Source of the DNA: Roseomonas sp. AR75
GTDB taxonomy: Bacteria; Pseudomonadota; Alphaproteobacteria; Acetobacterales; Acetobacteraceae
Reading direction: 5' to 3'
Assembly (NCBI RefSeq): GCF_005222815.1
Contig: NZ_STGB01000002.1
Coordinates: forward strand, 1 to 64,000
Length of the DNA: 64,000 bases
The notes under the pieces are model-generated. The model searched no databases. It was given only the letters and a program-made list of their open reading frames with translations, and was not told the origin of the DNA. Of the stretch, positions 49,971 to 58,604 are shown in pieces (the first letter of the stretch is position 1; the number at the start of each line of letters is the position of its first letter). Position numbers and translations under genes: made by a program.

Positions 49971-51158
49971 TCACTGGGCCGGCGCCCCTGCCGCGATCCA
50001 GGCGAGCAGCTTCGTCCGCTCCTCCTGCGTGATCTCGGTGAGGTTGCCGGGCGGCATCGCCTCGGTCTCGATCTGCTGGCGCATGGAGGCGGCCCAGCGG
50101 CGGATCTGCTGCGGCGTTTCCAGCATCACCCCCTTCGGCGCGGCGGCGATGCCCTCGAAGGTCGGGCGCGCGGCGTGGCAGGTGGCGCAGCGCGCGGCGG
50201 CGATGGCATGGACCTCCGCGATCGGCGGCACCTCGATGCCGGCGAGCGCGGGGTTGGGCGCGGGGCGCAGCACCACCATTAGCCCGACCACCACCGCGGT
50301 TGCCGCGGCGGGCAGCAGCAGCGGGTTCCGGCCGAACTGGCGGGAGACGAAATACTGCCGCACCAGCGCGCCGGCCAGCGTGATGGCCAGCAGGATCACC
50401 CAGTTGAAGGGGTGGCTCCAGGTCATCGGGTAGTGCGGGCTGATCATCAGGAACAGCACGGGCAGCGTCAGGTAGGTGTTGTGGATGCTGCGCTGCTTGC
50501 CCCAGCGGCCGTATTTCGGGTCGGGCTCCTGCCCCGCCTGCATGGCGGCGACCATCTTCTTCTGGCCGGGAATGATCACCATGGCGACGTTGGCCACCAT
50601 GATCGTGCCGGTCATCGCGCCAACCTGCAGGAAGGCGCCGCGGCCACTGAAGAGGTGGCAGGCGACGAAGGCCACCACGACCAGCAGCGCGACCATGGCG
50701 ATCGATAGCTTCGTCTCGTCCTCGCCGAACTTCGATCGGCAGATCAGATCGTACACCACCCAGCCGCCGGCGAGCATCGCGGCCGAGACCAGCACCGCGA
50801 CCCAGGGCGGCATATCGAGCACCGCCGGGTCCACCAGGTAGGTCGAGGCATTGCCCCAGTAGATCAGCATGAACAGCGAGAAGCCGCTGATCCAGGTCCA
50901 GTAGGCTTCCCACTTGAACCAGTGCAGCGTCTCCGGCAGCCGCTCCGGCGCCACGGCGTATTTCTGCTTGTGATAGAAACCGCCGCCATGGATGGACCAT
51001 TGCTCGCCCTTGACGCGGGGATTGCCGTCGCGCGGCGGGTCGAGCTGGTTGTCGAGGCCGATGAAGTAGAAGCTGGTGCCGATCCAGGCGATGCCGGTGA
51101 TCAGGTGCAGCCAGCGGATCAGCAGGTTGCCCCATTCGGCAAGGTAGGCGAGGTCCAT
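49971..51158 (-). CDS. puuD: Membrane urate hydroxylase PuuD with cytochrome c domain
   Basis: A 395-residue PuuD. The N-terminal eight-helix domain starts LAEWGNLLIRWLHLITGIAWIGTSFYFIGLDNQL (7-40), with DPPRDGNPRVKGEQWSIHGGGFYH and IHNTYLTLPVLFLMISPHYP. The C-terminal cytochrome c domain has CATCH (324-328) and EAMPPGNLTEIT as the axial-methionine region. Known: PuuD oxidises urate to 5-hydroxyisourate using the respiratory chain in place of O2 and without H2O2 release. The start at 51158 fits the family. It heads the operon with the small membrane protein and uraH. Confidence 0.94.
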   Translation of the reverse strand: MDLAYLAEWGNLLIRWLHLITGIAWIGTSFYFIGLDNQLDPPRDGNPRVKGEQWSIHGGGFYHKQKYAVAPERLPETLHWFKWEAYWTWISGFSLFMLIYWGNASTYLVDPAVLDMPPWVAVLVSAAMLAGGWVVYDLICRSKFGEDETKLSIAMVALLVVVAFVACHLFSGRGAFLQVGAMTGTIMVANVAMVIIPGQKKMVAAMQAGQEPDPKYGRWGKQRSIHNTYLTLPVLFLMISPHYPMTWSHPFNWVILLAITLAGALVRQYFVSRQFGRNPLLLPAAATAVVVGLMVVLRPAPNPALAGIEVPPIAEVHAIAAARCATCHAARPTFEGIAAAPKGVMLETPQQIRRWAASMRQQIETEAMPPGNLTEITQEERTKLLAWIAAGAPAQ

Positions 51159-51296
51159 CCGAATCCCGGTCCTTCGGCGCGTGACAGCGCCTGTGCGATG
51201 CAACAATCGCGCCGCGGCCAAGGGCGGGCAAGCCTTCCGCGCCGCGCCCGCCCCGCCTAGCTTCGCGCGGGCGACAAGCCGGGAAAGGACAATGGC

Positions 51297-52490
51297 ATGA
51301 CGGAACCGCGCGTCCTGATCGCGGGGGCCGGGCCGGCGGGGCTGACCGCGGCGCTGTTCCTCGCGCGCGCCGGCGTGCCCGTGCGCGTGCTGGAGCGCCA
51401 CACCGAGCCCTTCGAGGACCCGCGCGCCGCCACCATCCATCCCCCGACCATGGAGATGTTCGCGGAGTCCGGCGTCACGGCCGACCTGCTGGCGCAGGGC
51501 ATCCGCGCGCCGGTCTGGCAGTTCCGCGGCCGGGCGGAAGGCGTGGTGGCGGAGTTCGACCTCTCCATCCTGGCCGACGTCACGCCTTATCCGTTCCGCC
51601 TGCAATGCGAGCAGCACAAGCTCTGCCGCATCCTGCTGGCGCATCTGTCCCGGCATTCGCATGCCGAGATCCACTGGGGCGTCGAAGTCGAGGCCGCCGC
51701 GCAGGACGCCGATGGCGTGAGCGTGACGACGACCGGCGGCGAGACCCATCGCGCGGCGTATCTGATCGGCGCCGATGGCGGCCGCAGCAACGTTCGGAAA
51801 TCGCAGGGTATCGGCTTCGAGGGCTTCACCTATCCGGAGCGATTCCTGGTGGTCACCACGCCGGAGGACATGGGCGGCAAGGGCTATGCCATCTCCTCCT
51901 ATGTCTCCGATCCCGTGACCTGGTGCGCGATGTTCAAGGTGCCGGCGAAGGGCCCGCCCGGCCTCTGGCGCATCGTCTTCCCGACCGATCCGGAGGCCGA
52001 GGAAGCGGCGCTGCTGGACCGTGCCGCGGCGCGCGAGCGGGTGCGCGCGCTGATCCCGCAGCCGGGCGCCTTCGAGGTGGTTCACACCAACCTCTACACG
52101 GTGCACCAGCGCGTCGCCGCGACCTTCCGCAGGGGGCGCGCGCTTTTGGCGGGCGATGCGGCGCATGTGAACAACCCGCTCGGCGGCATGGGCATGAATT
52201 TCGGCATCCATGACGCGATCCTGGCGGCCGAGCGTATCGCCGCGGTGCTGGAGGGCGGCGCGGACGACCTGCTGGACCGCTACGACCGCCAGCGGCGGCA
52301 CGTGGCCGAGGCCTTCCTGCAGGCGATGACGATCGCCAACAAGAAGACGCTGGAGGAGAAGGACCCGGCGAAGCGGGCGGCGCGGCTGGCGGAGCTGCGC
52401 GCGACCGCCGCGGACCCGGCGAAGGCGCGCGCGCATCTGCTGCGCACCAGCATGATCGAGGGGGTGCGCGCGGCGGCGGCGGTGGGGTGA
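51297..52490 (+). CDS. FAD-dependent aromatic hydroxylase (PheA/TfdB type)
   Basis: A 397-residue flavoprotein monooxygenase: LIAGAGPAGLTAALFLARAG (6-25), IGADGGRSNVRKSQGI (DG motif, about 158-173), and RALLAGDAAHVNNPLGGMGMNFGIHDA (GD motif). It most resembles 3-(3-hydroxyphenyl)propionate or phenol hydroxylases; the C-terminal thioredoxin-like domain of larger relatives is absent. The adjacent urate operon raises the chance of an FAD urate hydroxylase, but the motifs do not favour it. It is divergent from puuD. Confidence 0.83.
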   Translation: MTEPRVLIAGAGPAGLTAALFLARAGVPVRVLERHTEPFEDPRAATIHPPTMEMFAESGVTADLLAQGIRAPVWQFRGRAEGVVAEFDLSILADVTPYPFRLQCEQHKLCRILLAHLSRHSHAEIHWGVEVEAAAQDADGVSVTTTGGETHRAAYLIGADGGRSNVRKSQGIGFEGFTYPERFLVVTTPEDMGGKGYAISSYVSDPVTWCAMFKVPAKGPPGLWRIVFPTDPEAEEAALLDRAAARERVRALIPQPGAFEVVHTNLYTVHQRVAATFRRGRALLAGDAAHVNNPLGGMGMNFGIHDAILAAERIAAVLEGGADDLLDRYDRQRRHVAEAFLQAMTIANKKTLEEKDPAKRAARLAELRATAADPAKARAHLLRTSMIEGVRAAAAVG

Positions 52491-52513
52491 AGGCAGAAGG
52501 TCGGTAAGGCCGG

Positions 52514-52590
52514 TCGTGCCCCCACCCCGACCAGCCTTCGGCCTCCGACGCCTTTGGCGTCGAAGCCCCCGCACAGCGGGGGAGGGAGAA
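52514..52590. repeat. Family A palindrome with internal insert
   Basis: GGTCGTGCCCCCACCCCGACC is followed by an inserted GCCTTCGGC hairpin and GACGCC/GGCGTC hairpin, then CCCCCGCACAGCGGGGGAGGG. The insert splits the left arm found in other copies. It lies between the convergent hydroxylase and Bug genes. Confidence 0.75.
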
Positions 52591-52596
52591 ACAGCC

Positions 52597-53568
52597 CTAC
52601 TGGAAGCGGATGCCCGCGACGCGCACCACCTCGTTCCACCGTGCCACATCGGCCTTCAGCCGCGCGGCGAAGGCATCTGGCCCCTCGCCAAGCGGATCGG
52701 CGCCGATGCGGTCCATGCGCGCCCGGACCTCCGGCTGCTTCAGCGCCTCCGCGATCACGCCGGAAATCCGCGCGACCACGGGCGCCGGCATCCCCTTCGG
52801 CCCCATCAGCCCGTTCCAGGTGATCGTCTCGAAGCCGGGCAACTGCTCGGCGATGGCCGGCACGCCCGGAAGCTGCGGGCTGCGCTGCAGGCCGGAGACG
52901 CCATGCAGCCGCACCGCCGGGTTCTGCGCATGCGGCACCGCTTCCGACAGGTTGGCGAACATCATCGGCGCGTTGCCCGCCAGCACATCAGCCAGCGCCG
53001 GCGCGCCGCCGCGATAGGGCACGTGCTCGGCCTGCACGCCAAGCCGCTGCAGCAGCAAGGCCATGGACAGGTGCTGGAAGCTGCCGACGCCGCCCGAGGC
53101 ATAGACGAAGCGGCCCGACCGCGCCTTCATCCAGTCCAGCAGGGAAGCGAGGTCGGTCGCCTCCACGCTGCGATGGGTCATGAGCACGAAGGGGTTGGTG
53201 CCGAGGTTCACGATCGGCGTGACATCTGCCACCGGGTCGAAGCGCGGCGGCTGCGCCATCGCCACCGGCGCCACAGCCAGCACGGCCACCGCCACCATCA
53301 TCAGGGTGTAGCCGTCCGGCGCGGCGCGTACCATCTGCTCCGCGGCCAGCAGCCCGCCGGCGCCGGTGCGGTTCTCCACCACGAAGCTCGAACCCGGCAT
53401 CGCGCCCTGGAGCAGGTCGGCGGAAAGCCGGGCCAGGGCGTCGGTGTTCCCGCCCGGCGCGAAGGGCACCAGGATGCGGACCGGGCGCTCCGGCCAGGCC
53501 TGCGCCAAGGCCGGGGGTGTCAGGGCCAGCGCAGCGGGCGCGGCCAGCAGGGCGCGGCGTCGGATCAT
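52597..53568 (-). CDS. Bug/TctC-family solute-binding protein
   Basis: A 323-residue periplasmic binding protein: signal peptide RRRALLAAPAALALTPPALAQA, then WPERPVRILVPFAPGGNTDALARL, FVVENRTGAGGLLAAEQM, HVPYRGGAPALADVLAG and ITWNGLMGPKGMP. GGGAGATGA stands before the ATG at 53568. It is the fifth Bug protein in the window, and again no permease lies close. Ligand unknown. Confidence 0.87.
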   Translation of the reverse strand: MIRRRALLAAPAALALTPPALAQAWPERPVRILVPFAPGGNTDALARLSADLLQGAMPGSSFVVENRTGAGGLLAAEQMVRAAPDGYTLMMVAVAVLAVAPVAMAQPPRFDPVADVTPIVNLGTNPFVLMTHRSVEATDLASLLDWMKARSGRFVYASGGVGSFQHLSMALLLQRLGVQAEHVPYRGGAPALADVLAGNAPMMFANLSEAVPHAQNPAVRLHGVSGLQRSPQLPGVPAIAEQLPGFETITWNGLMGPKGMPAPVVARISGVIAEALKQPEVRARMDRIGADPLGEGPDAFAARLKADVARWNEVVRVAGIRFQ

Positions 53569-53693
53569 TCGTTCATCTCCCGGTCGTTCGGCGCAGGGTA
53601 GCAACTCCGGACGGGCGGAACACCCGGCGTCGCGTTGGACGGACAGCGAACAGCGACGTAATCTGCCTCTTGCGTCAGCACATGGAGAACGAG

Positions 53694-55382
53694 ATGCGCC
53701 ATCGCCTCCCCGCCCTCGCCCTCGGCGGGGTCCTGCTCGTTGCGGGCGTCGGCGCGCTCGCCCAGGCCGAGGCGGACCGCCGCCTGGATGCGGCGATCGC
53801 CAGGCTGCGCGCCGCCCTGCCGCCGGAGATGCGGCTCGAGATCGGCGGGCGCCAGGTGGACCCGGTCACCGGCCGCGCCGTGCTCACCAACGTCGTGCTG
53901 ACCGACGGCAAGGGCCGCGTGCAGGTGCCGGAACTGCGCATCGCCGATGTTTCGGACACGCGGGTCGGCAGCGCGGAGGCGCTGCGGATCGTCATCCAGA
54001 CCCCGGATGGCGGCAGCGGCGAGGTCGCCCGCGTCATGGTCGCCGGCCTTCCCGTGCCGGTGGAAGGCAAGACGCTCAACATGGGCAACCTCCGGCTCGA
54101 TGCGCTGGAACTGGACGGCGCGCGCATCGAGGACCCGACCTCCGGCGCGGTGCGCGTCGAGCGGCTGCAACTGCGGGAGTTGAGGCCGGATGGCGTCGCC
54201 GCCGCCGCGCTGCGCGGCTTCGAATTCCGCGGCGCGCCGCAGGACAACCAGTTCGCCCGCATCGGCCGTGTGGAGCTGGATGCGGTGACGCTGCCGCTCG
54301 CCAATGGCGATTTCGACCCCAACGCCTTCCGTGCCGGACGCATCGAAGTGGAGGGGGCGGAGCTGCGCGACCAGGGCCAGGCCGTGACGCTCTCGCTCGG
54401 CAAGCTCGCGCTGCGCGACTGGCAGCCGGGCCGCGCCACCGCGCTGGGCGTGGAGGGGCTGCAGGTCGCGGCGCCCGCCGCCAGCTACGGCCGGCTGGAG
54501 ATGACCCTCGCGCGGCTCGAAGCCTCCGGCGTCGATGCGGTGCGAACGGTGGAGGCGGTGCTGACCGGGGTGCAGATGCCCGATCCCATCGCCGGCACGC
54601 CGCAGCGGCTGCTGGTGGAAGGGCTGGATACGGCGCTGGAAGGCCAGCAGGTCTTTTCGCTGGCACGGCTGCTGACGGAAGGCGCGCTGGAGAGCGGCAT
54701 GGCGCGCGGCGGGATGGTCGCGGAAGGGCTGCGCATCACGCCGCCCCCCGGCCAGGGCGCCTGGCTGGATATGCTGGGCTATCGCGAGATCGCCGGCGGT
54801 CTGGAACTGCGCGGCAGCGTGCCCCGCAGCGGCGGCCGGATGGAGATCGAGCCCTTCCGCATCGCCTGGAACGAGGCGGCGACGCTCAACATCGCGGCGC
54901 AGCTCGACAACACGCCCGGCGCGCCGGCCGAGGGCACGGCGGTGGACCCGATGATGACGGCGGCGCAGTTCGCCGCGGCCCAGCTTGCCGGGATGACGGT
55001 GGCCCTGCGCGACCACGGGCTGCTCGGCCGCGTGCTGGCCGTGCAGGCGCGGCAGCAGCGCGTGCCGGAGGCGCAGCTGCGCGAGCAATGGGCACAGATG
55101 GTGCTGGCCATGCCGCTGCCGGGCGGCCAGCCGCCGCGCCGCGGCCCGGCACCCGCGGCGCCGGCGCAGCGCAAGGGCGCGGCCGCCCCTGCCCCGGCCG
55201 CATCCGGCGATCCGATCGCGCCGATCCGCGAGGCCGTGGCCCGCTTCATCCGCCAGCCGGGCACGCTGGAGATCTCGGTGCGCCCGCCGCGGCCGGTGGC
55301 CTTTGGCGAGCTGTCCGGCCTCGGCGGCGGCAATCCCGCGCAGACCATCGAGCGGCTCGGCCTGACCGTCACGGCGCGCTGA
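53694..55382 (+). CDS. Large secreted protein of unknown function
   Basis: I do not recognise the family. It has 562 residues with a signal peptide (LPALALGGVLLVAGVGALA). Residues 30-330 alternate hydrophobic beta strands, with phrases such as LTNVVLTDGKGRVQVPELRIADV and LDALELDGARIEDPTSGAVRVERLQLREL, giving the look of AsmA/translocation-module-like beta-solenoids. A linker rich in Pro/Ala (about 480-510) precedes a last strand-rich segment (GTLEISVRPPRPVAFGEL). The start at 53694 has GGAG six bases upstream; an in-frame ATG four codons earlier is possible. It stands alone. Confidence 0.65.
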   Translation: MRHRLPALALGGVLLVAGVGALAQAEADRRLDAAIARLRAALPPEMRLEIGGRQVDPVTGRAVLTNVVLTDGKGRVQVPELRIADVSDTRVGSAEALRIVIQTPDGGSGEVARVMVAGLPVPVEGKTLNMGNLRLDALELDGARIEDPTSGAVRVERLQLRELRPDGVAAAALRGFEFRGAPQDNQFARIGRVELDAVTLPLANGDFDPNAFRAGRIEVEGAELRDQGQAVTLSLGKLALRDWQPGRATALGVEGLQVAAPAASYGRLEMTLARLEASGVDAVRTVEAVLTGVQMPDPIAGTPQRLLVEGLDTALEGQQVFSLARLLTEGALESGMARGGMVAEGLRITPPPGQGAWLDMLGYREIAGGLELRGSVPRSGGRMEIEPFRIAWNEAATLNIAAQLDNTPGAPAEGTAVDPMMTAAQFAAAQLAGMTVALRDHGLLGRVLAVQARQQRVPEAQLREQWAQMVLAMPLPGGQPPRRGPAPAAPAQRKGAAAPAPAASGDPIAPIREAVARFIRQPGTLEISVRPPRPVAFGELSGLGGGNPAQTIERLGLTVTAR

Positions 55383-55436
55383 GCGGTTGATTCCGGCCCC
55401 GGCGGCGTGCAGTCAGGCGCCGTCAGGGGAACGACG

Positions 55437-56705
55437 ATGGACGCGACGGACCAGGCGCGCGCCGCGGCAGCGGTGGATGAGGCGCGGCAATGGGACAGGC
55501 TGATGCGGATGGCCGCGCTCGGCGCCATCCCAGGGGATGGCGTCAATCGCGCCTGCCTGACCGACCTCGACCGCCACGCGCGGCGGCTGCTGATCGGCTG
55601 GGCGCAGGACCTCGGCCTGTCCGTCTCGGTGGACCGGTTGGCCAACCTGTTCCTGCGGCATGAGGGCACGGAGCCCGGCCTCGCTCCGGTGCTGGCCGGC
55701 AGCCACATGGACAGCCAGCCGAATGGCGGCCGCTTCGACGGCATCTGGGGCGTGCTCGCCGCGCTGGAGGCGGTGCAGGCGCTGCGGCAGGCCGGCGTCG
55801 CCACGCGCCGCCCGATCGAGGTCGTCGCCTGGACCAATGAGGAAGGCGGCCGCTTCGCACCGGGCTGCATGGGCTCGATGGCCTATGCCGGCTACGCGCC
55901 GCCCGAGACCTGGGACGCCTCCACCGATACCGAGGGCCTGACCTTCGGCGCCGAGCTGGCGAAGCACCTGGCGCTGGAAGCCGACATTCCCCGCCGCCCG
56001 CTCGGCGTGGTGGAGGGCGAGGCGCCCTTCGCCTATGTCGAGCCGCATATCGAGCAGGGACCGCGGCTGGAGGCGGAGGACCTCGAGATCGGCGTGGTCA
56101 CCGGCATCCAGGGCAGCCGCTGGTTCACCGTGGAAGTGAACGGCAAGTCCGACCATGCCGGGACCGCGCCGCTGCGCCTGCGCAAGGACGCGGTCCAGGA
56201 TGCGGTGCGCGCGATCACCGCGCTGAACGCGCTGATGCACGACCCCGAGGACGTGCTGCGCTTCACCGTCGCGCGCATCGAGGTGAGCCCCAACAGCTCC
56301 AACTCGGTGGCCGAGCGGGTGCGCTTCAGCATCGACTTCCGCCACCCGGACCGGACCGTGCTGGCCGAGCGCGGCGACGCGATCGAACGCGTTGTCCAGG
56401 GTGCGATGACGACCTGCACCGCCGTGGTGACGGAGCGCTTCAACGCCGCGCCCATCACCTTCGACCGGATGGTGCGCGATTCCATCGAGAAGGCGGCGCG
56501 GGCCGAGGGGCTCGGCACGCTGCGCCTGCCTTCGGGCGCCTTCCACGATGCGCAGTTCCTCTCCCGCATCTGCCCTTCGGGGATGATCTTCGTGCCCTCC
56601 CGCAACGGCGTCTCCCACCATCCGAGCGAATACACCGGGCCGGCGCACCTGGCCGCCGGCGCGCGGGTGCTGGCGGCGGTGCTGGCCGACCTCGCCAACC
56701 GCTGA
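55437..56705 (+). CDS. M20-family N-carbamoyl amino acid/allantoate amidohydrolase
   Basis: A 422-residue enzyme: AGSHMDSQPNGGRFDGIWGVLAALE with the first metal residues (His/Asp), WTNEEGGRFAPGCMGS (Glu pair), EPHIEQGPRLEAEDLEIGVVTG, and the C-terminal GVSHHPSEYT histidine. This is the full canonical pattern of carbamoylases such as HyuC or allantoate amidohydrolase. GGGGAACGA precedes the ATG at 55437. The gene lies ahead of serA. Which ureido compound it splits is not shown by the sequence; purine breakdown (allantoate) would fit the urate operon 4 kb away. Confidence 0.87.
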   Translation: MDATDQARAAAAVDEARQWDRLMRMAALGAIPGDGVNRACLTDLDRHARRLLIGWAQDLGLSVSVDRLANLFLRHEGTEPGLAPVLAGSHMDSQPNGGRFDGIWGVLAALEAVQALRQAGVATRRPIEVVAWTNEEGGRFAPGCMGSMAYAGYAPPETWDASTDTEGLTFGAELAKHLALEADIPRRPLGVVEGEAPFAYVEPHIEQGPRLEAEDLEIGVVTGIQGSRWFTVEVNGKSDHAGTAPLRLRKDAVQDAVRAITALNALMHDPEDVLRFTVARIEVSPNSSNSVAERVRFSIDFRHPDRTVLAERGDAIERVVQGAMTTCTAVVTERFNAAPITFDRMVRDSIEKAARAEGLGTLRLPSGAFHDAQFLSRICPSGMIFVPSRNGVSHHPSEYTGPAHLAAGARVLAAVLADLANR

Positions 56706-56731
56706 AGCCCGGCCGAAGCTTGCAGTCCGCC

Positions 56732-56765
56732 TCCGGGAGGGGCAGAACCCCGCCCCTCCCCCGGA
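56732..56765 (+). promoter_or_regulatory. Strong hairpin just before serA
   Basis: TCCGGGAGGGGC (56732-56743) pairs with GCCCCTCCCCCGGA (56752-56765) with one bulged C. It ends 10 bases before the serA ATG. The only purine-rich GGGAGGGG that could serve as a ribosome-binding site lies in the left arm, so the hairpin may affect serA translation. Confidence 0.5.
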
Positions 56766-56775
56766 CGCAGCCGCA

Positions 56776-58023
56776 ATGAACGACCGCATCTCCCTCCCCA
56801 AGGACCGCATCCGCATCCTGCTGCTGGAAGGCATCGCCGACAGCGCCGTGGAACTGTTCGGCGACGCCGACTACGCGACGATCCAGCGCGAGAAGCGGGC
56901 GCTGGAAGGCAAGGCGCTCATCGAGGCGGTGCGCGGCGTGCACATCCTCGGCATCCGCTCCCGCACTGAGATCACCGAGGCGGTGCTGGAGGCCGCCGAC
57001 CGGCTGATCGCCATCGGCTGCTTCTGCATCGGCACCAACCAGGTCGACCTGCGCGCCGCGGCGCGGCGGGGCGTGGCGGTGTTCAACGCGCCCTTCTCCA
57101 ACACGCGCAGCGTGGCGGAGCTGACGCTGGCCGAGGCGGTGATGCTGCTGCGCGGCATCGTGGACAAGTCGAACGCCGCGCATCAGGGCGGCTGGGACAA
57201 GTCGGCGGCGAATTCCTGGGAGATGCGCGGCAAGACGCTCGGCATCGTCGGCTACGGCAACATCGGCAGCCAGCTTTCCGTGCTGGCGGAGGCCTTCGGC
57301 ATGCGGGTGATCTACTACGACCACACCGCCAAGCTGCCGCACGGCAATGCCGGCCCGATGGCGACCCTGCACGAGCTGCTGCGCGAGGCCGACGTGGTGA
57401 CGCTGCACGTGCCGGAGACGCCGGAGACGAAGGGCATGATCGGCGCCGCCGAGCTCGCGCAGATGAAGCCCTCTTCCGTGCTGATCAACAACGCCCGCGG
57501 CACGGTGCTGGACGTGGATGCGCTCGCCGCCGCGCTGCGCGAGCGGCGCATCCTGGGCGCCGCGATCGATGTGTTCCCCGAGGAGCCGAAGCGCAACGGG
57601 GACCCCTTCGTCTCGCCGCTGCAGGGCCTGCCGAACACGATCCTGACACCCCATATCGGCGGCAGCACGGCGGAGGCGCAGGACCGCATCGGCGCGGAGG
57701 TCGCGCGCAAGCTGGTGGAGTACAGCGACACCGGCGCGACGATGGGCTCGGTGAACCTGCCGAACGTGCAGCTTCCCGCGCGGCCGACCGGCGCGCGCTG
57801 GACGCATCTGCATCGCGACGCGCCGGGCATCCTGTCCCGCATCAACGAGAGCTTCGGCCGCCGCAACCTCAACATCGCCGCGCAGTACTACCAGACGGAT
57901 TCCGAGCTGGGCTACGTGGTGGTGGAGAGCGTCGAGGCGCGCGCCGATGCGGATGCAATCCTGGCGGAACTCCGCGCCCTGCCCGGCACGGTGCGTGCGC
58001 GGCTGATCTACGAGCGGGGCTGA
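56776..58023 (+). CDS. serA: D-3-phosphoglycerate dehydrogenase with ACT domain
   Basis: A 415-residue SerA of the Escherichia coli length class. It has TNQVDLRAAARRGVAVFNAPFSNTRSVAEL, the nucleotide motif GIVGYGNIGSQLS (about 157-169), INNARGTVLDVDAL, DVFPEEPKRNGDPF and LTPHIGGSTAEAQDRIG with the catalytic histidine. A C-terminal ACT domain (about 340-415, HRDAPGILSRINESFG...) binds serine for feedback control. It makes 3-phosphohydroxypyruvate, the first step of serine synthesis. Confidence 0.93.
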   Translation: MNDRISLPKDRIRILLLEGIADSAVELFGDADYATIQREKRALEGKALIEAVRGVHILGIRSRTEITEAVLEAADRLIAIGCFCIGTNQVDLRAAARRGVAVFNAPFSNTRSVAELTLAEAVMLLRGIVDKSNAAHQGGWDKSAANSWEMRGKTLGIVGYGNIGSQLSVLAEAFGMRVIYYDHTAKLPHGNAGPMATLHELLREADVVTLHVPETPETKGMIGAAELAQMKPSSVLINNARGTVLDVDALAAALRERRILGAAIDVFPEEPKRNGDPFVSPLQGLPNTILTPHIGGSTAEAQDRIGAEVARKLVEYSDTGATMGSVNLPNVQLPARPTGARWTHLHRDAPGILSRINESFGRRNLNIAAQYYQTDSELGYVVVESVEARADADAILAELRALPGTVRARLIYERG

Positions 58024-58083
58024 TCCGGCGCCGCGCCCCGCGGCACGGCTCCAACGCCGCCAACCGCCCCCCACAATGTTAGT

Positions 58084-58112
58084 TTGTCATAATATTAGAT
58101 CGTCCTGATACT
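58084..58112 (+). promoter_or_regulatory. Candidate promoter of the cytochrome c gene
   Basis: TTGTCA (58084-58089) and GATACT (58107-58112) with a 17-base spacer, in an AT-rich island amid GC-rich sequence. Transcription would start near 58119, 41 bases before the ATG, with GGAGGA of the ribosome-binding site at 58143-58150. Confidence 0.55.
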
Positions 58113-58159
58113 TTCTTGCCCGGTGCGTCTCCAGGCGCCGGCGAGGAGGACGAGCCACG

Positions 58160-58570
58160 ATGACGTGCACAGCGAAGGCGATACCGGCCGCCCTGGCCAT
58201 CGCAGCGATGTTCGCGAGCGCAGCACCGGCACAGACGCCGCCGCCGGGGCGGGAGGCGTACGTGCTGTATTGCGGCCAGTGCCATGGCGCTTCCGGCAAG
58301 GGCGACGGGCCGCTGCGCCAGGTGCTGACGACGGCACCGAGCGACCTGACCACCCTGCAAAGGCGCAACAGCAACGAGTTCCCCTTCTACCGGGTATTCC
58401 TGATGGTCGATGGCCGCTCCCTGGTGCCGGCGCACGGCACGCGGGAGATGCCTGTCTGGGGTGGGTTGTTCGCGCTTGAGGCCGAACGCTTCGGTCCGTT
58501 CGGCGGCGAGACGTATGTTCGCGGCAGGGTCGTGGAAATCGTGCGCTACATCGAGACCCTGCAGCAATAG
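58160..58570 (+). CDS. Periplasmic class I cytochrome c
   Basis: A 136-residue exported c-type cytochrome. Signal peptide (AIPAALAIAAMFASAAPAQ), heme-binding CGQCH (38-42) in YVLYCGQCHGASGKGDGPL, and Met97 in REMPVWG as the likely sixth ligand. It carries electrons to or from a periplasmic enzyme. A membrane urate oxidase, also heme-linked, is in the same window, but a direct link is not shown. It has its own promoter and faces the sensor kinase gene. Confidence 0.87.
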   Translation: MTCTAKAIPAALAIAAMFASAAPAQTPPPGREAYVLYCGQCHGASGKGDGPLRQVLTTAPSDLTTLQRRNSNEFPFYRVFLMVDGRSLVPAHGTREMPVWGGLFALEAERFGPFGGETYVRGRVVEIVRYIETLQQ

Positions 58571-58604
58571 GCGCGATCGCGCGACGCAGGCACACGCCTC
58601 CGCA

